64,000 nucleotides of DNA. Origin: Pseudomonas wenzhouensis (GTDB lineage Bacteria; Pseudomonadota; Gammaproteobacteria; Pseudomonadales; Pseudomonadaceae). A program made the position numbers and the translations under genes. Where the stretch lies: the NCBI RefSeq assembly GCF_021029445.1, contig NZ_CP072610.1:3596001-3660000 (forward strand), given 5' to 3'. The notes below the pieces were generated by a model. The model saw only the letters and a list, made by a program, of their open reading frames with translations. It searched no databases and had not been told where the DNA came from. Within the stretch, counting starts at the first letter, position 1. Every line of letters starts with the position of its first letter. Of this stretch, positions 56,661-64,000 are shown piece by piece.

Positions 56661-58354
56661 CGGCGTTGCTCACCGACAATCTGCCACTGCTGGCCGGTGC
56701 GCCCAATGGCATCAAGAAGTTGCGCGAGCTGATTCTGGAACTGGCGGTGCGTGGCAAGCTGTTGCCGCAAGATCCGAGTGATGAGCCGGCCAGTGAGCTG
56801 CTAAAGCGGATTGCCGAGGAAAAGGCGCGGTTGGTGGCGGAGGGGAAGATCAAGAAGCAGAAGCCGCTGGCGGAGATTGCGAAAGAGGAAACACCTTTTG
56901 TCATACCCACTCATTGGGAGTGGGTACGGCTTGATTCACTGCTTAAGAAAATTGGGGCTGGTAGCACTCCATTAGGTGGGAAACAGGCTTACGTGGCTGA
57001 CGGGGTCAAATTTCTTCGATCTCAGAACGTTTGGAATGAAGGGCTTCGCCTTAATGACGTTGCTTTCATACCTGAAGCAACACACCAAAAAATGTCGGGA
57101 ACACATGTTGAAGCAGGTGACCTGCTTTTCAATATCACAGGTGCGTCTATTGGACGCTGTGCCACAGTTCCTTCTGACTTTGATACGGGTAACGTTAGTC
57201 AGCACGTAACTATTATTCGGCCAGTTTCAAGCGACACTCAGCCGTTCCTTCATGTGGTGCTGGTCTCGCAACTGGTCCAGCAGACCGTAATGGATGTGCA
57301 GGTCGGCGTTTCGCGTGAAGGTCTCAGCATTGGGAAACTGGCCCAGTTTCTAATACCTTTCCCGCCGCTCGCCGAACAACATCGCATCGTCGCCAAAGTC
57401 GATGAACTGATGGCCCTGTGCGACCGCCTGGAAGCCCAGCAGGCCGACGCCGAAATCGCCCACACCCAACTGGTGCAAGCGCTGCTCGACAGCCTGACCC
57501 AAGCCAGCGATGCCGAAGACTTTTCCCAGAACTGGCAACGCCTGGCCGAACACTTCCACACCCTCTTCACCACCGAATCCAGCATCGACGCCCTCAAACA
57601 AACCCTGCTGCAACTGGCGGTGATGGGAAAGCTCGTGCCGCAAGATCCTAGCGATGAGCCGGCCAGTGAGTTGCTTAAACGGATTGCAGAGGAAAAGGCG
57701 CGCTTAGTGGCTGAGGGGAAGATCAAGAAGCAGAAGCCGCTAGCGAAAATATCGGACGATGAAAAGCCGTTTGTATTACCTACTGGATGGGTGTGGACTC
57801 GCCTTGGTGATATTTCTCTCACTCAAACAGGTACAACGCCCAGTAAAAGCCAACCCGAACTATTCGGCTCTGACGTTCCATTCATAAAACCCGGCGACAT
57901 CTACCCCAATAAAATTGACTACAGCGGCGAAGGTTTGTCGTCCCTAGGCGCATCTCAAGGCGGCCGAATAGCACAGGCTGGCTCTCTACTGATGGTTTGC
58001 ATCGGCACTATTGGTAAGTGCAACCTGATTGAGCGGGACTGCTCCTTCAATCAACAAATCAACTCGGCAACCCTGTACAAAGGTCTCCCACAATATCTGC
58101 GGTTTGCCGCACGTTCCGCATACTTCCAAGCCAAAGCTTGGAGCGAGTCATCCAGTACAACCATTGCGATTTTGAACAAAGGAAAGTGGGAGGCTATCCC
58201 CCTTCCGTTACCAGGCCTCACCGAACAACACCGTATCGTCGCCAAGCTCGATCAGCTGATGACCCTCTGCGACCAACTGAAAACCCGCCTGACCCAGGCC
58301 CGTCAACTCCACGAGCAACTGGCCAGCACCCTGGTCCAGCAGGCGGTGGCCTAG
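56657..58354 (+). CDS. hsdS: Type I restriction enzyme, S (specificity) subunit
   Basis: HsdS picks the bipartite target for methylation and cleavage. The 565-residue product has two target-recognition domains (about 80-240 and 370-535). Each is preceded by an almost identical 46-residue block (29-74 and 320-365) containing PQDPSDEPASELLKRIAEEK. Each is followed by a related helical block (AEQHRIVAKVDELMALCDRL; TEQHRIVAKLDQLMTLCDQL). Both recognition domains are intact. The start overlaps the hsdM stop by 4 nt. Confidence 0.95.
   Translation: MTALLTDNLPLLAGAPNGIKKLRELILELAVRGKLLPQDPSDEPASELLKRIAEEKARLVAEGKIKKQKPLAEIAKEETPFVIPTHWEWVRLDSLLKKIGAGSTPLGGKQAYVADGVKFLRSQNVWNEGLRLNDVAFIPEATHQKMSGTHVEAGDLLFNITGASIGRCATVPSDFDTGNVSQHVTIIRPVSSDTQPFLHVVLVSQLVQQTVMDVQVGVSREGLSIGKLAQFLIPFPPLAEQHRIVAKVDELMALCDRLEAQQADAEIAHTQLVQALLDSLTQASDAEDFSQNWQRLAEHFHTLFTTESSIDALKQTLLQLAVMGKLVPQDPSDEPASELLKRIAEEKARLVAEGKIKKQKPLAKISDDEKPFVLPTGWVWTRLGDISLTQTGTTPSKSQPELFGSDVPFIKPGDIYPNKIDYSGEGLSSLGASQGGRIAQAGSLLMVCIGTIGKCNLIERDCSFNQQINSATLYKGLPQYLRFAARSAYFQAKAWSESSSTTIAILNKGKWEAIPLPLPGLTEQHRIVAKLDQLMTLCDQLKTRLTQARQLHEQLASTLVQQAVA
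56741..56878 (+). repeat. hsdS internal repeat, copy 1
   Basis: This 138-bp segment encodes the conserved 46-residue block before the first recognition domain. It is highly similar to 57614-57751, mostly differing at third codon positions, and could support recombination that changes specificity. Confidence 0.85.
57614..57751 (+). repeat. hsdS internal repeat, copy 2
   Basis: Second copy of the 138-bp block, preceding the second recognition domain, in direct orientation 873 bp from copy 1. Confidence 0.85.
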
Positions 58355-58389
58355 CGGCTCGCCGGCTGCATCACGTTAAGGACAACCCC

Positions 58390-59481
58390 ATGCCCATCAA
58401 AACGCAAATCTGGACGGTCGGTGGTCAACCCAGCCAGTTGCATGAATGCATTCTGCCCAGCGAGCAGTTGCTGGAAGACATGATCGTCAGCGCACCACGG
58501 CTGCTGTCGGAGGAGTGGATGCTGATCGGCCGGCAGGAAAGCACCGGGCTGGGCGGGCGAATCGATCTGCTGGCCATTGCCCCGGATGCCTCGCTGGTGT
58601 TGATCGAGCTCAAGCGTGACCGCACCCCGCGCGATGTGGTGGCGCAGGCGCTGGACTATGCCTCCTGGGTGGAAAAACTGGCCGCCGAGGATATTGCCGC
58701 CATCTACAAGCGCTACCGCCAGGACGCCGATCTGGCGGCGGACTTTCAGGCTTACTTCGGCCTGCCGCTGGATGAAGAGGCGCTCAACCAGAGCCACCAG
58801 ATCATCATCGTCGCGTCCGGCCTGGACGCCAGCACCGAGCGCATCGTGGCGTATTTGAGCGAGCGCGACATCGCCATCAACGTGCTGTGCTTCCAGGTGT
58901 TCCAGCTGGGCGAACAGCAACTGATCAGCCGCGCCTGGCTGCTCGACCCGGTGGAAACCCAGGCCAATGCCAGCAACACCCGCAGCGACGGCCCGAGTGA
59001 GCCGTGGAATGGTGAATTCTATTGCTCGTTTGGCCACAGCTCGACGCGCTCCTGGCTGGATGCACAGGAATTCGGCTTCATCTGTGGCGGTGGCGGCACC
59101 TGGTACAGCAACAGCCTGAAGATGCTCGCCCCTGGCGACCGGGTGTGGGTCAACATTCCGCAGCAAGGCTATGTTGGCGTCGGCCGTGTCACTGGACGGG
59201 CCACGGCGGCGGCAGACTTCACCGTGATGCACAACGGCGTCGACATCCCGGTGCTGCAAGCCGCCACACGCGGCACCTACCACGCCGAACAGCGCAACGA
59301 CCCAACACTGTGCGAATACTTCGTGGCGGTGGAGTGGCTGCAAACCGTGCCAGTTGAACAGGCCATCAAAGAAGTCGGCCTGTTCGGCAATCAGAACACC
59401 GTCTGCCGGCCCACTACGCCCAAGTGGCGCTGGACGATTGAACGGCTGAAAGCGCGCTTGCCGCACTTCGATAAAACCTAA
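58390..59481 (+). CDS. NucS-like (DUF91) PD-(D/E)xK nuclease with PUA/EVE-like C-terminus
   Basis: A 363-residue protein 35 bp behind hsdS, same strand. The N-terminal ~190 residues carry a nuclease core: Asp59 in GRIDLLAIAP, then Glu73-x-Lys75 in VLIELKRDRTP and Gln86 in DVVAQALDYASW. This is the arrangement of NucS/DUF91 nucleases. The C-terminal part (about 215-300) has GGGGTWYSNSLKMLAPGDRV and a GYVGVGRVTG segment, resembling PUA/EVE-like folds that read modified bases. Both halves are motif-based calls. A role with the type I system is inferred from position. Confidence 0.75.
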   Translation: MPIKTQIWTVGGQPSQLHECILPSEQLLEDMIVSAPRLLSEEWMLIGRQESTGLGGRIDLLAIAPDASLVLIELKRDRTPRDVVAQALDYASWVEKLAAEDIAAIYKRYRQDADLAADFQAYFGLPLDEEALNQSHQIIIVASGLDASTERIVAYLSERDIAINVLCFQVFQLGEQQLISRAWLLDPVETQANASNTRSDGPSEPWNGEFYCSFGHSSTRSWLDAQEFGFICGGGGTWYSNSLKMLAPGDRVWVNIPQQGYVGVGRVTGRATAAADFTVMHNGVDIPVLQAATRGTYHAEQRNDPTLCEYFVAVEWLQTVPVEQAIKEVGLFGNQNTVCRPTTPKWRWTIERLKARLPHFDKT

Positions 59482-59531
59482 AACCACGCCTGTGTACTGA
59501 ATAAAAGATTGACTGGAAAGGATGCCTGACT

Positions 59532-60044
59532 ATGGCCAAATCCCCTGTTTCATTACTGGTAGTTCTTGATTCCGGCCTGACCTACGGGCTGCAAAAACTG
59601 CTGCTGCTCATGCTGGCCTCACTCTTGCCCGTGCTGGGCGTGATTGGACTTGTAGTCACCTACGAAAGCTGCTTCGAGCACGGCCGGGGAATATTGGAGT
59701 TGTCGCGCTTTGAAATCATCGCTTTTGTACTGTTTATCGTTCTGGAGCGACGTTTCACTTACTACTGCCGACTCTTTGGCTACAGCTTCTGGCAGGGATT
59801 GGTCAGGCTACTCAGGGTGTTGGGCGTTGCCTCATTAATCGTCTGCGTAGGTGCTTTGCTAAGCGGGGGGCTTACTTCGGCGATTGAACCTATCTTGCTA
59901 CAGCCTCTCTGGTTGAGCACCTACCTGCTGGCCTTGTACCTGTGCCCCCCAGCCGCGCTTATCGACCATACGGCGCAGAACAGTCCTCGCGCCGATGCTG
60001 TTGAACCTACGTTGAATACACCTGACATGGAGTCCAAGTCGTGA
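59532..60044 (+). CDS. Unknown membrane protein
   Basis: A 170-residue protein with hydrophobic segments at about 18-43, 58-72, 88-112 and 118-138 (three to four membrane helices) and a polar C-terminal tail of about 30 residues. I recognise no family. GGAAAGG-like purines precede the ATG. It is 50 bp after the DUF91 gene and overlaps the next gene by 1-4 nt, so it heads or continues an operon. Confidence 0.7.
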   Translation: MAKSPVSLLVVLDSGLTYGLQKLLLLMLASLLPVLGVIGLVVTYESCFEHGRGILELSRFEIIAFVLFIVLERRFTYYCRLFGYSFWQGLVRLLRVLGVASLIVCVGALLSGGLTSAIEPILLQPLWLSTYLLALYLCPPAALIDHTAQNSPRADAVEPTLNTPDMESKS

Positions 60045-60415
60045 TGCTGCGCTATCTAACCCTCCTCTTTTTGCTGCCCGCTTGCGCCCTGGCCAGGTCA
60101 TCTGAGCCGGAGTCAGTCAAGCTTGTTAACGCCTGCAATGAACTCGTGGCGATGTACGACCGTAGTGGCCAGGAGAACAAGCTGGTCAGCTGGTTTGGTT
60201 CGGTTTCTGAGGGGATGCAGGCGGGCTACTGCCGGGGCGTTATTGTTGAGTACCGGCGCAATGATGAATTACGAGCGGTAGCGCAATGGTCAAGCCATCA
60301 GCGCTGTAATCAGCCGGACTGGTTCAGCCAAGCGCAGCAGGTTGCCAGTTACTCGACAGATTATGCCAGCCAACATTCGGTTGATCGTTTGCTGGAAGCA
60401 TCCTGTGGCCGCTGA
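60041..60415 (+). CDS. Small exported protein, Rap1a/Tai-like (tentative)
   Basis: About 124 residues from GTG 60041 (or 123 from ATG 60044, overlapping the upstream stop). A signal peptide (LRYLTLLFLLPACALA) leads a mature domain with four Cys arranged as NACNEL, GYCRGVIVEY, QRCNQPDW and EASCGR. That pattern loosely recalls the Rap1a/Tai immunity-protein fold of periplasmic proteins. The assignment is weak; export to the periplasm is well supported. Confidence 0.65.
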   Translation: MMLRYLTLLFLLPACALARSSEPESVKLVNACNELVAMYDRSGQENKLVSWFGSVSEGMQAGYCRGVIVEYRRNDELRAVAQWSSHQRCNQPDWFSQAQQVASYSTDYASQHSVDRLLEASCGR

Positions 60416-61100
60416 ACGCTGGGTAACGCTGCAACAAGCCGTTGGCGACCCGCTTGGCATCCCTCTAGCTAAGCACCCTAAATTGCGTAATGCGGTCAAT
60501 ACGTTGGTCAAGGTGTTGGCGACGGCGGAATTGATCACGCTGCAGAAGGAAAGCTTTGAATACAGTTCCAGCGAGAAAAAGCGCTGGAGCTTTAACGCTG
60601 CGGATCGCACATGCCTGGTAAACGCGGTATTGCTGCAGGGCGTGTTCGCCGAGCCGAAGGTCGTGCTCAAACTGTTCACCGATGCCGCAATTCGGGCCAG
60701 CTATGCAGCTTGGGCTAAGACGCTGCTGATCGACCAACAGAGCCAAGCCGGCCAAGGATTCATCCCTTCTCAGCTGACTGGTTTTCTGGACATGCTGGCG
60801 GGAGGCTGCGATCTGAAAAGCGAGCCGCTGCCCAACCCTTTTGCCGACACATTGCCGCAAATGGGTATTGGCCCCGCTCACTGTACAAGCCTTCTGCACT
60901 TAGCCGCCTTACAGGCAGCGGCATTGTCTCAGGGGTACATCATGATGGCGTACTACTTGAATGGTGATGTCGAAAAGGCCTACCAGACGGCCTTAGAGAT
61001 CAAGAGCGATACTCCCGCACTTGAGCAATATCGTGACCTGATTATTCGCGATTATCGCGACTCAAAAGCCGTGAAGGCGCTACTCGACGATTGGCGATAA
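60405..61100 (+). CDS. Unknown cytoplasmic protein
   Basis: 231 residues from a GTG at 60405 (GGAAG 6 nt upstream) that overlaps the previous stop by 11 nt; earlier in-frame ATGs (60342, 60363) lie deeper inside the preceding gene. The protein is helical without membrane segments or a signal peptide. I recognise no family. Tight overlap with the exported and membrane proteins upstream suggests the three work together. Confidence 0.65.
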   Translation: MAAERWVTLQQAVGDPLGIPLAKHPKLRNAVNTLVKVLATAELITLQKESFEYSSSEKKRWSFNAADRTCLVNAVLLQGVFAEPKVVLKLFTDAAIRASYAAWAKTLLIDQQSQAGQGFIPSQLTGFLDMLAGGCDLKSEPLPNPFADTLPQMGIGPAHCTSLLHLAALQAAALSQGYIMMAYYLNGDVEKAYQTALEIKSDTPALEQYRDLIIRDYRDSKAVKALLDDWR

Positions 61101-61161
61101 ACGGTCTTGGTTGTGGAATCCACACATCGAAACTGGCTCCGTCATCACAGAGGAGCCCGTC

Positions 61162-61551
61162 ATGACAAACCTTCAACCACTTCCCTTCGACCCCGCTATC
61201 GAGCAATTGGATCTATTTGCTCTGCACTTCGCACCCCAGGCGCAATGCCCGGACTGGGCCAGTGCCGAGCTGGAGTACCGGCGCTTTCTTAACCTGAAGA
61301 AGTGCTACCCCAATCAACTGCTGATGCCTTCTGGTGCAGCCTGGCAGTTGTGGCAAGCGCACATTCTGGATACCCGTCGTTACCGCAGCGATTGCGAGCG
61401 CCTGTTTGGCCGCTTTATCGATCACTTCCCCTACCTCGGTCATGACAGTACGGCTGACCGGCGCGAAAGGCATTTCGCCGAGCAGCTGTATCAGGGGCTG
61501 TATGCCCGGCACTACTCCTCTGCGGGCAGTGCATTGGCCTTGAGCGACTGA
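61162..61551 (+). CDS. Small protein resembling 'glycine-rich domain-containing' family
   Basis: A 129-residue protein from the ATG at 61162 (AGGAG 6 nt upstream). It contains CYPNQLLMPSGAAWQLWQAHI, then LDTRRYRSDCERLFGRFIDH and FPYLG. The W..HIL.T..Y...C...FG.F..H pattern is one I associate with proteins annotated as glycine-rich domain-containing, whose function is unknown. It lies 99 bp before the beta-CASP RNase gene. Confidence 0.6.
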   Translation: MTNLQPLPFDPAIEQLDLFALHFAPQAQCPDWASAELEYRRFLNLKKCYPNQLLMPSGAAWQLWQAHILDTRRYRSDCERLFGRFIDHFPYLGHDSTADRRERHFAEQLYQGLYARHYSSAGSALALSD

Positions 61552-61650
61552 GCCTCATCACGCTTCGCCACACCTAAAAAACTTAATTCAGACAGCCCGG
61601 CTCAATGCCCGAGAGCAACGCCTGCTGTCGCCCCAAGAAAGGAAATAGTC

Positions 61651-63267
61651 ATGTTGAAAATCAAATTTGTTGGCGCAATCGAAGGTGTCAGTGGCTCGTG
61701 CACCTGGCTGCATCACACCGACTCTGACACGCAGTTTCTGGTGGACTGCGGTATGCACCAAGGCGATGAGCGTGAGGAATGGGCTAATAGCCAAGCGTTT
61801 CCCTTCCAGGCTGCGCGCCTTAAATATGTACTGCTCACGCATGCACACATCGATCACTGTGGCCTGCTGCCCCGGCTAGTACGTGAAGGTTTTACCGGTT
61901 TGGTTTACGCAACCCGTGCAACCCGTGAACTTACCGAACTGATGCTGCTGGACGCAGCACGGGTGAGCGGCATGTTTTCTGAACACGAGGTAAAGCAGAT
62001 TCGCTGGAGCGTTCTGGATGACGACCTCGGTTTCAAGTGGGGTCGCAGCATTCGCTTGGCTGAAGGGATCTGGATGGCCTACCTGCGCAGCAGCCACATC
62101 CTGGGTGCCTGCTTGATCAGCATTGGCTGGAAGGTGAATGGCAGTAATCGCTCTATTTGCTTCAGCGGTGACGTGGGTTGCCAGACGGATGAGAACGCCT
62201 ATCTACCGCTGATGAAGAGCGGTCAACATCCATTTCCTGACACGGACTACATCGTTGTTGAGTCCACTTACGGCGGACGCGTGCGGGCACAAGAGCATCA
62301 GGATTCCCAACTGCGGCTGGCACGCCTGGCAGAAATCATCGCCCACACCCTGTTTGTTAAGGGCGGCAAGGTTTTGCTGCCGGCCTTCTCGTTGCACCGT
62401 GCTCAGGAGCTGCTGATGGACGTTCTGCATTGGGTGAAAGTTAGCCTGCCTGCGAGCAGACAATCTCCCGGTTATGGCGGCAATACGCGCCCCATCACAG
62501 CCAATGTTCACGCACCACTGGGCCACGCGGTGACTCAGGTGTATGCAAAACACCTGTGCAGCACGTCGCCTAACGGCAAGTTCAAGTACCTGAATACTGA
62601 ACTGTGTGAGTCACTGGCCATGCACGCCGACGAGATTCAGTCCATGTTGCAGCGTCTGGTAGAACATGGCCGATTCAAGGTAGGTGATGGCGGATATTTG
62701 AGCATGGCAAAGCCCAAGCAGCCCTCCAATTTTGAGGCTGATATCGTGATCGCCAGCTCTGGTATGTGCGACAACGGCCCGGTGGTCAGCTATCTGGAGC
62801 GCTGGGGTAATGATCCACGCAACACCGTGATTCTTACCGGCTACCAGTCTGCCGGCTCAAAAGGAGCCGAGCTGATGCAGCGTGCTGCAGCATCCCCTGC
62901 CCCCATGGATAGCCTGTCACCTGATCAGGCAGAGGTGATTGATATGTCGCCTTATTACTCAGCCCATGCCGATCAACAGATGCTGCTGGATTTCCTGTTC
63001 CGTACCGATGGCTTTGGCTGCAACAAGCCTGCGACGCTACTCATCAACCACGGCAACCCGGCGAGCAAGTACGAACTGCGCAAAGCCGTGCAGATGCGCT
63101 CGGACAGTCGAAAGGAAAATGATCGCCAAATCAAAGAAGTGAGAATTGCCGATGCACGCTGGCTGAACCTTGATACTGGCGAAGTGATTGAGCAAAGCCA
63201 CGCAGAGCAAGCACTGCTCAGCGAACTTGAGGCTTTGCGGCGGCAGGTTGAGCTTCTCACTGACTAG
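61651..63267 (+). CDS. MBL-fold beta-CASP ribonuclease family protein
   Basis: A 538-residue metallo-hydrolase of the beta-CASP (CPSF73/RNase J-like) superfamily. The metal motif THAHIDH (63-69) is followed by SSHILGACL and ICFSGDVG. The beta-CASP insert ends with ASSGMCDNGPVVSYLERW and GYQSAGSKGAEL. A later His lies in YYSAHADQQMLLDFL and the terminal one in LLINHGNPASK. Family members cleave RNA; the target here is unknown. A helical tail (ALLSELEALRRQVELL) ends the protein. A strong hairpin follows. Confidence 0.88.
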   Translation: MLKIKFVGAIEGVSGSCTWLHHTDSDTQFLVDCGMHQGDEREEWANSQAFPFQAARLKYVLLTHAHIDHCGLLPRLVREGFTGLVYATRATRELTELMLLDAARVSGMFSEHEVKQIRWSVLDDDLGFKWGRSIRLAEGIWMAYLRSSHILGACLISIGWKVNGSNRSICFSGDVGCQTDENAYLPLMKSGQHPFPDTDYIVVESTYGGRVRAQEHQDSQLRLARLAEIIAHTLFVKGGKVLLPAFSLHRAQELLMDVLHWVKVSLPASRQSPGYGGNTRPITANVHAPLGHAVTQVYAKHLCSTSPNGKFKYLNTELCESLAMHADEIQSMLQRLVEHGRFKVGDGGYLSMAKPKQPSNFEADIVIASSGMCDNGPVVSYLERWGNDPRNTVILTGYQSAGSKGAELMQRAAASPAPMDSLSPDQAEVIDMSPYYSAHADQQMLLDFLFRTDGFGCNKPATLLINHGNPASKYELRKAVQMRSDSRKENDRQIKEVRIADARWLNLDTGEVIEQSHAEQALLSELEALRRQVELLTD

Positions 63268-63300
63268 TTCAATAGCCACACGTCGGCTACGCAGCAATTG

Positions 63301-63335
63301 AGTACGACAGGCTCTGAATCTGAGCCTGTCGTACT
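63301..63335 (+). terminator. 14-bp hairpin after the beta-CASP gene
   Basis: AGTACGACAGGCTC (63301-63314) pairs perfectly with GAGCCTGTCGTACT (63322-63335) around a 7-nt loop, followed by TTC. The T tract is weak, but length and position suggest a terminator closing the operon. Confidence 0.65.
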
Positions 63336-63382
63336 TTCAGGTACAGTAGGCGCTAATCAATCGTGATGGCTTGCCTGCACTC

Positions 63383-64000
63383 GTGACCCAGACCTATCCA
63401 AAGCCCTGGAAAAGCTACCAGGAACAGCTCGACCAGCTCATAGACCGCGGCATGACCGTCACGGACAATGCCAGGGCATTGGATTACCTGGAGCGCATCG
63501 GCTATTACCGGCTGAGCGGCTATTGGTTTGCTTTCCGCGAGCGTACAGAACTTTGCTGCCCTCTCGATCCGCATAGCGGGAAAAAGCCCCAAAAGGTCAG
63601 ACAAGACCGGCTACCGCTCGACGACTTTCGCCCAGGTACAACCTTCCAGAACGCTGTCGACCTGTATGTGTTTGATAAGAAACTGCGGTTGCTCGTGCTG
63701 GATGCACTGGAACGCATTGAAATCGCCCTGCGGGTAGACATCTCCCATGGCCTGGGTAAGCATCACAAGTTCGCCTACCTGCAACCGGAGCTGTTTCACG
63801 AGAGCTTCTCCAGCAAGCTGGATGGCCAAACAGGCTTGACCAAACACCATGGTTGGCTGATCAAGCATGCAACGCTGATCAACCGCTCCAAAGAAGACTT
63901 CATACGCCATAACAAAGAGAAGTACGGCCTGCCGTTGGCCGTGTGGGTAGCGTGCGAGGTTTGGGATTTCGGCACACTGTCGACGCTATTCGACGGCATG
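63383..64000 (+). CDS. Abi_2 (AbiD/AbiF-type) abortive-infection protein, C-terminally cut by the window
   Basis: An open frame of at least 206 codons running off the right edge. From GTG 63383 it reads VTQTYPKPWKSYQEQLDQL, then ALDYLERIGYYRLSGYWFAF, followed by NAVDLYVFDKKLRLLVLDAL and ERIEIALRVDISHGLG. These are the hallmarks of Abi_2 proteins that abort phage infection in lactococci (AbiD/AbiF) and occur widely. A TTG at 63371 is an alternative start. Its own promoter probably lies in the 48 bp after the hairpin. Confidence 0.85.
   Translation, partial: MTQTYPKPWKSYQEQLDQLIDRGMTVTDNARALDYLERIGYYRLSGYWFAFRERTELCCPLDPHSGKKPQKVRQDRLPLDDFRPGTTFQNAVDLYVFDKKLRLLVLDALERIEIALRVDISHGLGKHHKFAYLQPELFHESFSSKLDGQTGLTKHHGWLIKHATLINRSKEDFIRHNKEKYGLPLAVWVACEVWDFGTLSTLFDGM

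Larger units (their letters stand above)
49093..64000. mobile_element. Accessory (defence) island, left part
   Basis: A tyrosine recombinase starts 50 bp from a core gene. Everything to the right is accessory: an AT-rich ATPase gene, an HNH nuclease, a type I restriction-modification operon, unassigned genes and an Abi_2 gene. This is the pattern of an integrative island with its attachment site near 49093-49142. The right end and the second attachment site are not in the window, so the exact limits are inferred. Confidence 0.7.

Overview
The window is chromosomal DNA from a gammaproteobacterium of the genus Pseudomonas in the broad sense. Three things point there: the gene orders ftsH-folP-glmM-tpiA-secG-tRNA-Leu-tRNA-fMet-rimP, grpE-dnaK-dnaJ-dapB-carA-carB-greA and fur/bamE-rnfH-ratA-smpB; the high-GC codon use; and the close family resemblance of the encoded proteins. 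A member of the mendocina/alcaligenes/stutzeri side of the genus is my inference, not something the sequence proves.

Layout. 1-12.4 kb: core genes, mostly on the minus strand. They cover ribosome maturation and two tRNAs, protein export, triose-phosphate isomerase, phosphoglucosamine mutase, dihydropteroate synthase, FtsH, RlmE, YhbY, GreA and carbamoyl-phosphate synthase. 12.5-14.9 kb: a two-gene type II restriction-modification cassette lying between carA and dapB, which are normally neighbours. 14.9-25.4 kb: dapB, dnaJ, dnaK, grpE, recN, fur, bamE, rnfH, ratA, a sodium-dependent transporter and smpB. Clear sigma-32 promoters precede grpE and dnaK, and a LexA-type box precedes recN. 25.5-31.3 kb: the lactate locus lldR / lldP-lldD-dld, with an LldR-type operator. 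31.3-48.4 kb: clpB with a sigma-32 promoter, nitroreductase, glutathione peroxidase, slyD, ackA-pta, an acyltransferase, a three-receiver hybrid histidine kinase followed by a GGDEF-EAL response regulator, and two tandem OmpA-like lipoproteins. 48.4-49.1 kb: an MBL-fold hydrolase gene, the last core gene.

49.1 kb to the end: an accessory island opened by a tyrosine recombinase. It carries an AT-rich OLD-like ATPase with a Toprim-like tail and an HNH nuclease. A complete type I system follows (hsdR-hsdM-hsdS), with a NucS-like (DUF91) nuclease directly behind hsdS. Then come three genes I cannot assign (membrane, exported, cytoplasmic), a small protein resembling the 'glycine-rich domain' family, a beta-CASP metallo-RNase and a truncated Abi_2-type abortive-infection gene. 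This looks like a defence island whose right end is outside the window. The best candidates for something undescribed are the ATPase-Toprim gene, the DUF91 nuclease tied to the type I system, and the 59.5-64 kb gene run ending in the beta-CASP RNase and the Abi_2 gene.

Limits: everything was read by eye. Family names rest on motif recognition without database searches. Start codons were chosen from Shine-Dalgarno spacing and remembered family lengths. Promoters are consensus matches only.
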